64,000 bases of DNA from the NCBI GenBank assembly GCA_019359245.1, contig JAHHHR010000038.1, positions 1-64,000 of the forward strand, read 5' to 3'. The stretch's first letter is position 1. Each line of letters opens with the position of its first letter. Position numbers and translations under genes: made by a program. Source of the DNA: Nostoc desertorum CM1-VF14. Its GTDB lineage: Bacteria > Cyanobacteriota > Cyanobacteriia > Cyanobacteriales > Nostocaceae. Below the pieces are notes generated by a model. The model had not been told where the DNA came from. It did not search any database and saw only the letters and a program-made list of their open reading frames with translations. This document shows, in pieces, positions 1 to 7,476 of the stretch.

Positions 1-197
1 TTGTAGCAGTGATAGGATATCGAACATGGGCTGTCTGTGAGTTTTGAGTTGTCGTTGTGAGAGACAATAACTCTACTACGGCAGCCCTATCTTTTCATAC
101 TCTTTTTTTGGCAAAGGTATTGATATACAGTACCTGATAAATTAGGAAGGGATACAATCTCCAAAAACTAGGGTCAATGTCAAAGCAAAACGGAAAC

Positions 198-422
198 ATG
201 ACGATAAAAATCTTTAGAAGCATCTTTGCTGCTGTCAACTTAGCGTTAATTTTTGGAGGATTAGTTAGTTGTGGTCTTAATGCACCGCAGCCACTTGCTC
301 CAACTGAGCAACAAAAACCAGTCTTGCAACCTAACCAGAACGACGAGGATGATGACGACAAAGATGGCGATCGCAAGAATAATGATCGCAAGGATGATGA
401 AGACGATGACGATAACGACTAA
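198..422 (+). CDS. Small acidic lipoprotein, hypothetical
   Basis: This predicted protein of about 74 residues has no recognised function. It starts with a basic and hydrophobic signal peptide ending in a lipobox (LVSC), so it is probably lipid-anchored in a membrane and faces the periplasm. After a short Pro/Gln-rich linker the last 30 residues are almost only Asp, Glu, Lys, Arg and Asn, including DEDDDDKDGDRKNNDRKD, which would be disordered and could bind cations. I chose ATG 198 because the signal peptide begins cleanly there; ATG 177 in the same frame would add seven polar residues. It sits 47 bp before the M24 peptidase gene on the same strand. A HIP1 site lies inside the acidic tail. 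Confidence 0.55.
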   Translation: MTIKIFRSIFAAVNLALIFGGLVSCGLNAPQPLAPTEQQKPVLQPNQNDEDDDDKDGDRKNNDRKDDEDDDDND

Positions 423-469
423 ATAAAGGCAAAGCTATAACCTTTATCCTTCTCTTTGAGTTGCCATTT

Positions 470-1852
470 ATGCTGATCCAACAAACTTCTACTTCCCTAA
501 TCGAGACTTTACGCCTCCGCCGACAAAAACTAGCCAACCTCATTAATTTCCCAGCAATTCTGTGGTCAGGTAGCAACAGTCCGCGTAACTTTCTAGCAAA
601 TACCTTTCCGTTTCGCGCCAGCAGTCATTTCCTCTATTTTGCCGGACTGCCATTATCAAAGGCGGCAATTCGTCTAGAAGCGGGCAAGCTAGAACTATTT
701 ATGGATGATCCATCACCCAGCAGCGCCCTTTGGCATGGAGAAATGCCAACGCGCGAGGAAATAGCTCAGAATATTGGGGCGGATGTGGCTCGACCAATGG
801 CAGAATTAGAGTCTTGGCTAGAAGATGCTGCCACACTTGCTGTACAAGATGCAGCTACTTGGACACAACAATCGCAGCTATTAAATAGATGGGTTTTACC
901 ACAAAGTCCTCCCCAAGGAATTGACTTGGAGTTAGCTAAGGCGATCGTTTCTCTCCGCCTTACCCACGATGAAGCTGCATTAACCCAGTTGCGAAAAGCT
1001 GCTGCTGTCACTGTTGAGGCGCACAAAGCTGGTATGGCAGCAACACCAAAAGCCAAGCTGGAAGCAGAAGTTCGTGCAGCGATGGAAGGGGTAATTATTG
1101 CCCACAATATGACAACTTCCTACACAAGTATTGTTACCGTTCACGGTGAAGTTTTGCATAACGAACAGTATCACCATCCCCTACAACCAGGTGACTTATT
1201 ACTTGCCGATGTTGGCGCTGAAACTGAGATGGGTTGGGCTGCTGATGTAACTCGCACATGGCCAGTTTCTGGTAAGTTTTCATCTACCCAGAGAGATATT
1301 TATAATGTCGTATTAGCAGCCCATGATACTTGCATTGCCAAAATACACCCTGGTGCAGAGTATGGGGATATTCATTTGCTAGCTGCCACAGTTATAGCTG
1401 AAGGTTTAGTAGAGTTAGGCATTTTACAAGGAAATCCCCAAGACTTAGTAGAGATGGATGCCCACGCGCTGTTTTTCCCTCATGGTATTGGTCATCTACT
1501 GGGTTTAGATGTCCATGATATGGAAGATTTGGGTGATTTAGCAGGGTATGAAGAGGGACGTGAAAGGAGCGATCGCTTTGGCTTAGGCTATCTCCGTTTA
1601 AACCGTCCTTTGCGTCCTGGAATGTTAGTCACAATTGAGCCTGGCTTTTATCAAGTACCAGCAATTCTAAATGATGCCAATGTTCGCTCAACATATCAGA
1701 ATGTAGTGAATTGGCAGCGTTTATCTGAATTTGCCGATGTGCGCGGAATCCGCATCGAAGATGATGTTTTAGTTACCGCAAAAGGTAGCGAAGTTTTAAC
1801 AGCTGCATTACCGAATGATGCCGATACTATAGAAAATTTAGTAAGTTGTTAA
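470..1852 (+). CDS. pepP: Xaa-Pro aminopeptidase family protein (M24)
   Basis: This 460-residue cytoplasmic metallopeptidase is predicted to remove N-terminal residues that precede proline. The N-terminal half is an aminopeptidase P-type domain; the C-terminal half is the pita-bread M24 fold. The five metal ligands are visible in order: Asp in LADVGAE, Asp in AADVTRTW, His in FPHGIGHLLG, Glu in TIEPGFY and Glu in RIEDDVLV. The length fits PepP (about 440 residues). ATG 470 is preferred over the TTG at 461 in the same frame. The gene appears to stand alone; the next gene starts 53 bp downstream on the same strand. It could also act on other short peptides, since M24 members differ in specificity. 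Confidence 0.85.
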   Translation: MLIQQTSTSLIETLRLRRQKLANLINFPAILWSGSNSPRNFLANTFPFRASSHFLYFAGLPLSKAAIRLEAGKLELFMDDPSPSSALWHGEMPTREEIAQNIGADVARPMAELESWLEDAATLAVQDAATWTQQSQLLNRWVLPQSPPQGIDLELAKAIVSLRLTHDEAALTQLRKAAAVTVEAHKAGMAATPKAKLEAEVRAAMEGVIIAHNMTTSYTSIVTVHGEVLHNEQYHHPLQPGDLLLADVGAETEMGWAADVTRTWPVSGKFSSTQRDIYNVVLAAHDTCIAKIHPGAEYGDIHLLAATVIAEGLVELGILQGNPQDLVEMDAHALFFPHGIGHLLGLDVHDMEDLGDLAGYEEGRERSDRFGLGYLRLNRPLRPGMLVTIEPGFYQVPAILNDANVRSTYQNVVNWQRLSEFADVRGIRIEDDVLVTAKGSEVLTAALPNDADTIENLVSC

Positions 1853-1905
1853 TCTGTGGATCATGCCTTGCTAATTGATAACGTAAACACATAGGATGTT
1901 ACCTT

Positions 1906-2391
1906 ATGATCAAAAAACCCATAGGATTACTACTCAACGGAGTTATTGTCAGCTTCGGACTATTGCCATTATTAGTTCAAGCACAGCAGCCGATTTCTGA
2001 TACCCAAGTTGCGGCGATGGTAGAAGCATTAAGACAAGCTGCACCGCAGACAAAAAATCCCAATGATGGATATTACAGCGAATGGCAAGTGAAACCAGAA
2101 ACCCTCAAAGGCTGGTCAAGAACTTGTCTCAAACGAGAATTGACACCGACGCAGTTTGAAAACAATCCTGCGATCGCTCGCCAAGTTGTCTCTTGCATTA
2201 CCCGCCGTGAGTTAACAAATCAATTCCGCGCCACTAACAATAATGAAATTGCATCTGTGCGTGGCGCAGCTTGTTGGTGGATGACTGGTAGTTATAAAGG
2301 TTGTGACAAAGGTTTCACATCTGACTATGTGCAAAAAGTTGTCCGATTTTACCAACAACAGCGTTCAAAACCAGCAGCGACTCAATCATAA
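1906..2391 (+). CDS. Exported conserved hypothetical protein
   Basis: This 161-residue protein has an N-terminal hydrophobic segment (residues about 7-25, ending VQAQQ) typical of a Sec signal peptide with cleavage after AQA or QAQ. The mature part holds four cysteines (RTCLKRE, VSCITRR, GAACWWM, KGCDKGF), suggesting two disulfides and a periplasmic location. No catalytic motif was recognised. It follows the M24 peptidase by 53 bp and could share its transcript. It ends in a polar tail. It resembles small exported proteins seen only in cyanobacteria, but I cannot name the family. Confidence 0.6.
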   Translation: MIKKPIGLLLNGVIVSFGLLPLLVQAQQPISDTQVAAMVEALRQAAPQTKNPNDGYYSEWQVKPETLKGWSRTCLKRELTPTQFENNPAIARQVVSCITRRELTNQFRATNNNEIASVRGAACWWMTGSYKGCDKGFTSDYVQKVVRFYQQQRSKPAATQS

Positions 2392-2413
2392 AAGGGCGAC
2401 TCTTGAGAAAGAG

Positions 2414-2620
2414 TTAAGATAATTGCTTTACCTTTTCGACAACCCAATCAACACGATCTTTTCCGCAAAATATCTCACCGTTGACTACCCAAGTAGGGAC
2501 TCCGGGATAGCCAAACTGTTCGTATTCTGCTAAGGCTGCGACTGCTACTTGTTTGGCTACTTCCTTGTGGATTAACTCAAGAGTGCGATCGCCCTTCAAC
2601 CCAACATTATTATTTTGATA
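2414..2620 (-). pseudogene. DsbA-family oxidoreductase, C-terminal remnant
   Basis: The open frame encodes only about 65 residues. It contains FGYPGVPTWVVNGEIFCGKD followed by RVDWVVEKV, which matches the cis-proline strand and C-terminal helix of DsbA/2-hydroxychromene-2-carboxylate isomerase-type thioredoxin folds (GVPTFVVDGE.FWGQDR). The thioredoxin N-terminus with its CxxC or Ser active site and the helical insert are missing, and a stop codon lies in frame just upstream. The fragment begins exactly where the Uma2 gene ends, suggesting that the upstream two thirds were lost or replaced. A TTG at 2599 could start a 61-residue peptide, but this is best read as a gene remnant. Confidence 0.6.
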
Positions 2621-3250
2621 TTAAATGTGGCTTCTAACCCATTGGCGAAATTCTTTAACTAATTCTAAATAATCTTTTTCTCCCACCTGCTCTAAGAAGT
2701 TATAAATCTCTGTTAATGGGAGATTGGGAAATGCTAAACTCTGTTCAACAGATAAATATTGCTGATTTTGTAAAACGTTAATACTAAAAGAATTGCCATC
2801 ATATCGCCAGATTTCAGGCACACCCATGTCAGCATAGACTTCAAAACGATTTTTATAACTGTTAGTAATATCGATTTCTACTACCAAATCTGGTGGCGGA
2901 TCTTGTTGCAAATTAATTCTTTTTTTGCCCTTAATGAACTTGACATTTTTAATGTAAAAGCATTCATCTGGTTCTGCGCCACTCAGCTCTGGACGTTTGA
3001 AAGTAGTAGAACCAAGGGGCTGAATCCTAACTTCTAGTTCTTCTGCTAGAGTTTCGACAAATCGACCCACAATTTTTTTATAACTTTCATGTTCAGGTGA
3101 AGGAACCATGATTTCTAAAGTACCTCGATTGTAAGTAAGCCGGAGGCGGCGACTAGCGCTAAGTTCAGTTAGCAAGTTTTCATAAGTTTGCCAACTGATA
3201 CCCGATAGGTGGATGATTTCTGTGGGTTGAAGCAGTGTGTTGCTAGTCAT
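2621..3250 (-). CDS. Uma2 family (DUF820) putative endonuclease
   Basis: This protein of about 209 residues belongs to the DUF820/Uma2 group of PD-(D/E)XK-fold proteins, which is greatly expanded in filamentous cyanobacteria. Visible hallmarks are ISWQTYENLL near the N-terminus, RLTYNRGTLEIMVPSPEHE, and the acidic core PPDLVVEID followed by EVYADMGVPEIWRYDG. The exact substrate of such proteins is unknown; nuclease activity is inferred from the fold. I start it at ATG 3250 (MTSNTLLQ); the longer frame back to 3301 adds an Arg-rich stretch of unlikely origin. It is flanked by a DsbA scar on one side and the TnpB element on the other, so this is a small patch of gene turnover. Confidence 0.75.
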   Translation of the reverse strand: MTSNTLLQPTEIIHLSGISWQTYENLLTELSASRRLRLTYNRGTLEIMVPSPEHESYKKIVGRFVETLAEELEVRIQPLGSTTFKRPELSGAEPDECFYIKNVKFIKGKKRINLQQDPPPDLVVEIDITNSYKNRFEVYADMGVPEIWRYDGNSFSINVLQNQQYLSVEQSLAFPNLPLTEIYNFLEQVGEKDYLELVKEFRQWVRSHI

Positions 3251-3426
3251 AGCGATATGTAATGTAGGTTCTCGCTGTCCAATAGCCCTTCTTCGCCTCA
3301 TTGTACTTTAACTAATTCGGCGGAATTCCCCATCCGTCTATAGCTCAGGGGATGGATAGCTGGGTAATGACGAAAACATCTCCGACTAATATCAACCGCA
3401 GGTTGATAAGGAAGTGGGGTGTTTGA

Positions 3427-3457
3427 TAGCGGAGCGTTAGCTCATCTTGGAGCGTCG
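3427..3457. repeat. Small dispersed repeat in the tnpB leader
   Basis: GATAGCGGAGCGTTAGC at the start of this stretch is, on the other strand, a one-mismatch match to the end of the repeat inside tnpB (4398-4426), and it also matches the repeat at 30032-30060. It lies about 90 bp before the tnpB start. Confidence 0.5.
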
Positions 3458-3539
3458 AAGTCACTAATTATTGTATTTTAGCACTTTACCACAATATATA
3501 TTTATGGTAGAATAAGCACATCAAGGAGGTAAAAGTAAA

Positions 3540-4823
3540 GTGTTACACAAGGTTGTACAAGTCCGTTTATATCCGTCAGTTGAGCAAGAAATACAACTAG
3601 CACAAACTTTTGGTTGTGCTAGATGGTGGTGGAATTATGCATTAAATAAATCCATCGAGGCTTACAAAGAAACGGGGAAAGGGCTTGGACGATCAGCACT
3701 CAACGCATTTCTTCCTGCACTCAAAAAAGCTGAAGATACGATGTGGTTATCTGATTGTTACAGCCAAGTTTTACAGGCTACAACACTTAATCTAACTACA
3801 GCGTACAAAAACTTTTTTGAGAAACGTGCTGGATTTCCTAAATTCAAATCCAAACATGGTAAACAGTCTATCCAGTATCCTCAAAACGTCAAGATTGTAG
3901 ATGGCAATGTTAAACTTCCTGGCAATATTGGGATAGTCAAAGCCAAAATACACAGGACTATTGAGGGGACAATTAAAACTGTTACTGTAAGCAAAACGCC
4001 TTCTGGCAAATACCTTGCATCTATCTTGACTGAGTTAGATGGTGAAAATCCGGTTACTTCAGTTCGCGCAGCGTCTCCGACAGGAGAAGGTAAAATATAT
4101 GGTATCGATTTGGGGCTAAAACACTTCGCTGTCGTCACTGACGGTGAAAAGGTTTCCAAGTATGATAATCCTAAACACCTTGCCAAACACGAGAAAAATC
4201 TAAAACGTAAACAGAAAAAATTAGCACGTAAACAAAAAGGAAGTAATTCAAGAAATAGATATAGAAAAGTTGTTGCCAAGGTGTACGAGCGAGTTAGTAA
4301 TTCGCGGCAGGATTTTCTACATAAACTTACTTATAAGTTGGTCAGCGATAGCCAAGCTGTCATAGTAGAGAATCTTCATGTATTAGGCATGGTGACGCTC
4401 GAAGACTCGCTAACGCTACGCTATCGTAATCATAAATTGGCGAAATCAATATCTGATGTAGGGTGGGGGACATTCACTAACTTTTTAGCCTATAAGCTAG
4501 AACGCAGAGGTGGAAAGTTGGTTGAGATTGATAGGTGGTTCCCCAGTTCCAAACTTTGCTCTAATTGTTTTTATCAAATAGGTGAGATGCCGTTGGATGT
4601 CCGCGAGTGGACTTGCCCTCATTGTAATACTCATCATGAGCGGGACGCGAACGCCGCGCAGAACATTAGAGCAGAGGGTATCAGAATGATAAAGGCGGAA
4701 GGTTCAGCCGTCTCTGCTGTAGGAGGGGATGTAAGTCCTAGTCTTGGGCGAAAGTCTAAGTTTAGGCACTCCCCCGTGATTACAGAAGCCCCAACTTCAA
4801 CCGTACTCGGTAAGTTGGGGTAG
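3540..4823 (+). CDS. tnpB: RNA-guided endonuclease TnpB (IS200/IS605 family)
   Basis: This 427-residue protein is a TnpB nuclease, predicted to cut DNA next to a short motif under guidance of a reRNA/omegaRNA made from the element's right end. The RuvC-like triad is complete: Asp190 in GIDLGLK, Glu277 in VIVENLHVLG and Asp369 in HERDANAAQN. The zinc ribbon is intact (CSNC and CPHC, residues about 339-361). The N-terminus shows the usual YPSVEQEIQL and WWWNYALNK motifs. It starts with GTG, 10 bp after a strong AAGGAGGT ribosome site. Two short stretches look like in-frame dispersed-repeat insertions: residues about 175-183 and 286-296, the latter between the Glu motif and NHKLAKSI. All catalytic residues survive, so it may still be active. 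Confidence 0.9.
   Translation: MLHKVVQVRLYPSVEQEIQLAQTFGCARWWWNYALNKSIEAYKETGKGLGRSALNAFLPALKKAEDTMWLSDCYSQVLQATTLNLTTAYKNFFEKRAGFPKFKSKHGKQSIQYPQNVKIVDGNVKLPGNIGIVKAKIHRTIEGTIKTVTVSKTPSGKYLASILTELDGENPVTSVRAASPTGEGKIYGIDLGLKHFAVVTDGEKVSKYDNPKHLAKHEKNLKRKQKKLARKQKGSNSRNRYRKVVAKVYERVSNSRQDFLHKLTYKLVSDSQAVIVENLHVLGMVTLEDSLTLRYRNHKLAKSISDVGWGTFTNFLAYKLERRGGKLVEIDRWFPSSKLCSNCFYQIGEMPLDVREWTCPHCNTHHERDANAAQNIRAEGIRMIKAEGSAVSAVGGDVSPSLGRKSKFRHSPVITEAPTSTVLGKLG
4062..4088 (+). repeat. Small dispersed repeat inside tnpB (first)
   Basis: TTCGCGCAGCGTCTCCGACA followed by GGAGAAG forms a hairpin (TCTCC gaca GGAGA). It is read in frame just ahead of the first RuvC strand as VRAASPTGEG, where TnpB homologs I know have a short linker. 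This sequence type recurs many times in Nostoc genomes, from general knowledge. Confidence 0.5.
4395..4427 (+). repeat. Small dispersed repeat inside tnpB (second)
   Basis: These 33 bases insert 11 residues (TLEDSLTLRYR) between GMV and NHKLAKSI, which are normally almost adjacent in TnpB. Bases 4398-4426 match 30032-30060 in the spacer after queE at 26 of 29 positions, showing that it is a dispersed repeat and not tnpB sequence. Confidence 0.65.
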
Positions 4824-4833
4824 TTCACGCTCA
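4750..4833 (+). ncRNA. Candidate TnpB guide RNA (omegaRNA) scaffold
   Basis: In studied IS200/605 elements the guide RNA scaffold spans the 3' end of tnpB and the right end, with the guide read from the flanking DNA. Here the last part of tnpB contains the right-end hairpin (CCCCAACTT, loop, AAGTTGGGG) and ends TAGTTCAC. The flank starting GCTCAATCTTC would be the guide. The position follows from the family; no transcript evidence is available, and the 5' border is a guess. Confidence 0.35.
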
Positions 4834-4982
4834 ATCTTCTATAAAGCTAGGTATCTGGTTGCTACAGTCGCCGTGAAAACTACTAAGCTGGTAAATAGCA
4901 CGTTTAAAATTTAGCGGAAATTCGGAATCGCATTTATCGGCGGTTCAAGATTCCCCATTGGCGAACTACCTGTAATTACATT

Positions 4983-6449
4983 ATGTTTGATGCTCTATCT
5001 GACCGTTTAGAAACCGCCTGGAAAAAACTGCGGGGACAGGACAAAATTTCTCAATCCAACATTCAAGATGCATTGCGCGAAGTGCGCCGCGCCTTGTTGG
5101 AGGCAGATGTCAATCTCCAGGTAGTCAAAGATTTTATTAGCGAAGTTGAAGCCAAAGCCCAGGGAGCCGAGGTGGTTACCGGTGTGCGACCGGACCAACA
5201 GTTCATCAAAATTGTTCACGATGAACTAGTCGAGGTGATGGGAGAAGAAAATGTTCCCATCGTAGAAGCCAAGGAACAGCCTACTATTGTGTTGATGGCT
5301 GGGTTGCAAGGTACTGGTAAGACCACAGCTACCGCTAAGTTAGCCTTACATTTGAGAAAATTAGATCGTAGCTGTTTGTTGGTGGCGACAGACGTATATC
5401 GCCCAGCAGCGATCGACCAGTTGCTGACGTTGGGTAAGCAAATTGACGTACCAGTATTTGAACTAGGAAGCGACGCAGATCCCGTAGAAATTGCAAGGCA
5501 AGGTGTAGAACGCGCTAGGGCAGAAGGTGTAAATACGGTAATTATTGATACTGCTGGTCGTCTGCAAATTGACGAAGATATGATGGCGGAATTAGCCCGC
5601 ATCAAAGCAACTGTCCAACCCCATGAAACTCTGTTGGTGGTGGATGCGATGACTGGTCAAGAGGCAGCTAATCTGACTCGCACTTTCCATGAGCAGATCG
5701 GAATTACTGGGGCGATTCTCACGAAAATGGATGGTGATAGCCGTGGTGGTGCAGCGCTGTCAGTGCGAAAGATTTCGGGAGCGCCGATTAAGTTTGTGGG
5801 CGTGGGCGAGAAAGTCGAGGCACTGCAACCGTTTTATCCCGATCGCATGGCATCCCGGATTTTGGGAATGGGCGATGTGCTGACCCTGGTAGAAAAAGCC
5901 CAGGAAGAGTTTGATTTAGCAGATGCTGAGAAAATGCAGGAGAAAATCCTGTCAGCGAAGTTTGACTTTACAGACTTTCTCAAGCAGTTGCGGATGCTGA
6001 AGAACATGGGTTCTCTGGGAGGCTTCATCAAGATGATCCCAGGGATGAATAAGCTCTCAGACGATCAGCTTAAGCAGGGAGAAACCCAGCTAAAACGCTG
6101 TGAGGCAATGATTAACTCCATGACTCGCCAAGAACGCCATGATCCAGATTTATTAGCCAGTTCTCCCAGTCGGCGGCGGCGGATTGCTTCTGGCTCCGGT
6201 TATAGAGAGTCAGATGTAACTAAACTGGTGGGTGATTTCCAAAAAATGCGATCGCTCATGCAGCAAATGGGTCAAGGTGGCTTCCCCGGAATGCCAGGAA
6301 TGTTCGGCGGTGGCGGCGGTATGGGCAACGCCTTCGCAGGTGCAGGCAATCGTCCCGCAGCCCCCGGATGGCGTGGCTATGGTGGCGATGCAGGCACGAA
6401 AAAGAAAAAACCCAAAGACAAAAAGAAAAAAGGCTTCGGCAATCTTTAG
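4983..6449 (+). CDS. ffh: Signal recognition particle protein Ffh (SRP54)
   Basis: Ffh binds 4.5S RNA and signal sequences of nascent membrane proteins and delivers ribosomes to FtsY. The 488 residues show the helical N domain (1-90), the GTPase G domain with GLQGTGKTT (about 106), DTAGRLQ (about 191) and TKMDGDSRGG (about 249), and the methionine-rich M domain from about 325 with the RNA-binding SGSG. The tail is Gly/Met-rich and ends in a run of lysines (KKKKPKDKKKKG), longer and more basic than in E. coli. It starts at ATG 4983, 150 bp after the TnpB element. rpsP follows 114 bp downstream, a common order in cyanobacteria, with a hairpin in between. Confidence 0.97.
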   Translation: MFDALSDRLETAWKKLRGQDKISQSNIQDALREVRRALLEADVNLQVVKDFISEVEAKAQGAEVVTGVRPDQQFIKIVHDELVEVMGEENVPIVEAKEQPTIVLMAGLQGTGKTTATAKLALHLRKLDRSCLLVATDVYRPAAIDQLLTLGKQIDVPVFELGSDADPVEIARQGVERARAEGVNTVIIDTAGRLQIDEDMMAELARIKATVQPHETLLVVDAMTGQEAANLTRTFHEQIGITGAILTKMDGDSRGGAALSVRKISGAPIKFVGVGEKVEALQPFYPDRMASRILGMGDVLTLVEKAQEEFDLADAEKMQEKILSAKFDFTDFLKQLRMLKNMGSLGGFIKMIPGMNKLSDDQLKQGETQLKRCEAMINSMTRQERHDPDLLASSPSRRRRIASGSGYRESDVTKLVGDFQKMRSLMQQMGQGGFPGMPGMFGGGGGMGNAFAGAGNRPAAPGWRGYGGDAGTKKKKPKDKKKKGFGNL

Positions 6450-6495
6450 TTATTGGGCATGGGGCATTGGTAATTTGCCAATGACTAATAGCACC

Positions 6496-6526
6496 AAATG
6501 CTAGACGAGTGCTAAAATTAGCATTT
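6496..6526 (+). promoter_or_regulatory. Hairpin between ffh and rpsP
   Basis: A perfect 8-bp inverted repeat, AAATGCTA and TAGCATTT, encloses 15 bases, 37 bp before the rpsP start. There is no T run after it, so it may be a leader element or operator. The enclosed GAGTGCTAA resembles half of a CIRCE element, but the other half is missing. Confidence 0.35.
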
Positions 6527-6563
6527 CGGCATACTTACCAATTAGGAGAATGATTCTTCAACC

Positions 6564-6830
6564 ATGATCAAACTGCGCTTGAAGCGATTCGGTAAAAAAC
6601 GGGAAGCAAGTTACCGCATTGTCGCCATTAACAACCTCGCTCGCCGTGATGGCCGTCCCCTAGAAGAATTGGGATTCTATAACCCCAGAACCGATGAAGT
6701 ACGACTAGATGTTCCCGCCATCGTCAAGCGACTACAACAAGGCGCTCAACCCACTGACACGGTACGTCGCATTTTAGTAAAAGCCAATGTTTTTGAACAG
6801 GTCAGTGCCACAGCTACAGCCGCATCATAA
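6564..6830 (+). CDS. rpsP: 30S ribosomal protein S16
   Basis: An 88-residue component of the small ribosomal subunit. It begins with the family signature MIKLRLKRFGKKREASYRIV and continues with ARRDGRPLEELGFYNP, both diagnostic of bS16. The C-terminal part carries the usual helix TDTVRRILVKANVF. Start ATG 6564 follows AGGAGAA at good spacing. It lies between ffh and a KH-domain gene that overlaps its 3' end, so the three genes are probably co-transcribed, as in many bacteria where rpsP is followed by a KH protein. Confidence 0.97.
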   Translation: MIKLRLKRFGKKREASYRIVAINNLARRDGRPLEELGFYNPRTDEVRLDVPAIVKRLQQGAQPTDTVRRILVKANVFEQVSATATAAS

Positions 6831-7227
6831 TTCCGGAACAATATCCCCAACAGCTAGCCCCAACTATGTTGGGCTGGTTCAGTTTTTAGTGCAGCCGTTT
6901 TTGGAATCTCCAGAAACTTTAAGCGTCGATTGCGAAATTTCTCAGGCCCTCAACCGGGCTTGGATTCGCATCGCCTTTGAAAGCACAGATAAAGGAAAAG
7001 TGTTTGGTCGAGGGGGACGCAATATTCAGGCGATTCGTACAGTAATTGCCGCAGCAGCAGCTGCTGCTGGGCAATCAGTATACTTGGATATCTACGGCAG
7101 CACTACGCCGGGCCGCGAGGGTATGTCTTTTGATGAAGAGACAGAAGAGCGATCGCCACCGCCGGCTAGGAGAGAACCGCGTGGAAATGATGGGCCTAGA
7201 CCCATTGTTAAACCCCGCCTCCGCTAG
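6787..7227 (+). CDS. KH domain RNA-binding protein (KhpA/YlqC type)
   Basis: A small RNA-binding protein with one type II KH domain. The core WIRIAFESTDKGKVFGRGGR contains the GxxG-type loop (FGRGGRNIQAIR), followed by an Ala-rich helix. Homologs are KhpA in Gram-positives and cyanobacterial proteins encoded after rpsP. The tail, from about residue 115, is charged and Pro/Arg-rich and probably disordered. The only ATG in frame before the domain is at 6787, which overlaps rpsP by 44 bp in another frame; no better ATG, GTG or TTG start lies between the rpsP stop and the domain. Translational coupling with rpsP is therefore likely. Confidence 0.85.
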   Translation: MFLNRSVPQLQPHHNSGTISPTASPNYVGLVQFLVQPFLESPETLSVDCEISQALNRAWIRIAFESTDKGKVFGRGGRNIQAIRTVIAAAAAAAGQSVYLDIYGSTTPGREGMSFDEETEERSPPPARREPRGNDGPRPIVKPRLR

Positions 7228-7476
7228 GTCAAAACTAGAGAGCAAGTCTGAGCGGTTGTGGTTACCTCCGCTCAGAATTTTTATAGAGATGGAAAGTAGC
7301 AAAAAGATTTTTGGATTTTTCACTAGTAGGGGCGTACATCTGTACGCCCCTACAACCGATTAATTGTTGCAAAGATTTTTCCAAAATGTAATGTTAAGTA
7401 AAAAAGCGTAATTTCGCCTTTAGCGAGAAAACATTAACCTTTGTCTAAAACAGATCCTCACCAATTAAGAAATACT

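Larger units (their letters stand above)
3325..4833 (+). mobile_element. TnpB-only IS200/IS605-type element
   Basis: The element holds one gene, tnpB, and no tnpA transposase. The left end probably begins near the hairpin CCATCC/GGATGG at about 3330-3357. The right end is a hairpin with arms CCCCAACTT and AAGTTGGGG at the tnpB stop codon, followed by TAGTTCAC, the likely cleavage end. IS200/605 elements carry subterminal hairpins rather than inverted repeats and make no target duplication, which fits. Exact borders are uncertain by some 10-20 bp. It lies between the Uma2 gene and ffh. Without tnpA it would need a Y1 transposase supplied in trans. Confidence 0.65.

Noticed and set aside
3881..4279. 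132-codon minus-strand frame inside tnpB
   Set aside because: It is a shadow of tnpB; its residues (many Phe, Leu, Cys) reflect the complement of Lys- and Arg-rich coding sequence.
4905..4960. tRNA-like stretch with GGCGGTTCAAGATTCCCC before ffh
   Set aside because: The T-loop-like bases are there, but no anticodon stem, D stem or acceptor pairing could be found.
6496..6526. CIRCE heat-shock operator before rpsP
   Set aside because: Only the GAGTGCTAA half is present. The true symmetric element here is AAATGCTA/TAGCATTT, which is not CIRCE.
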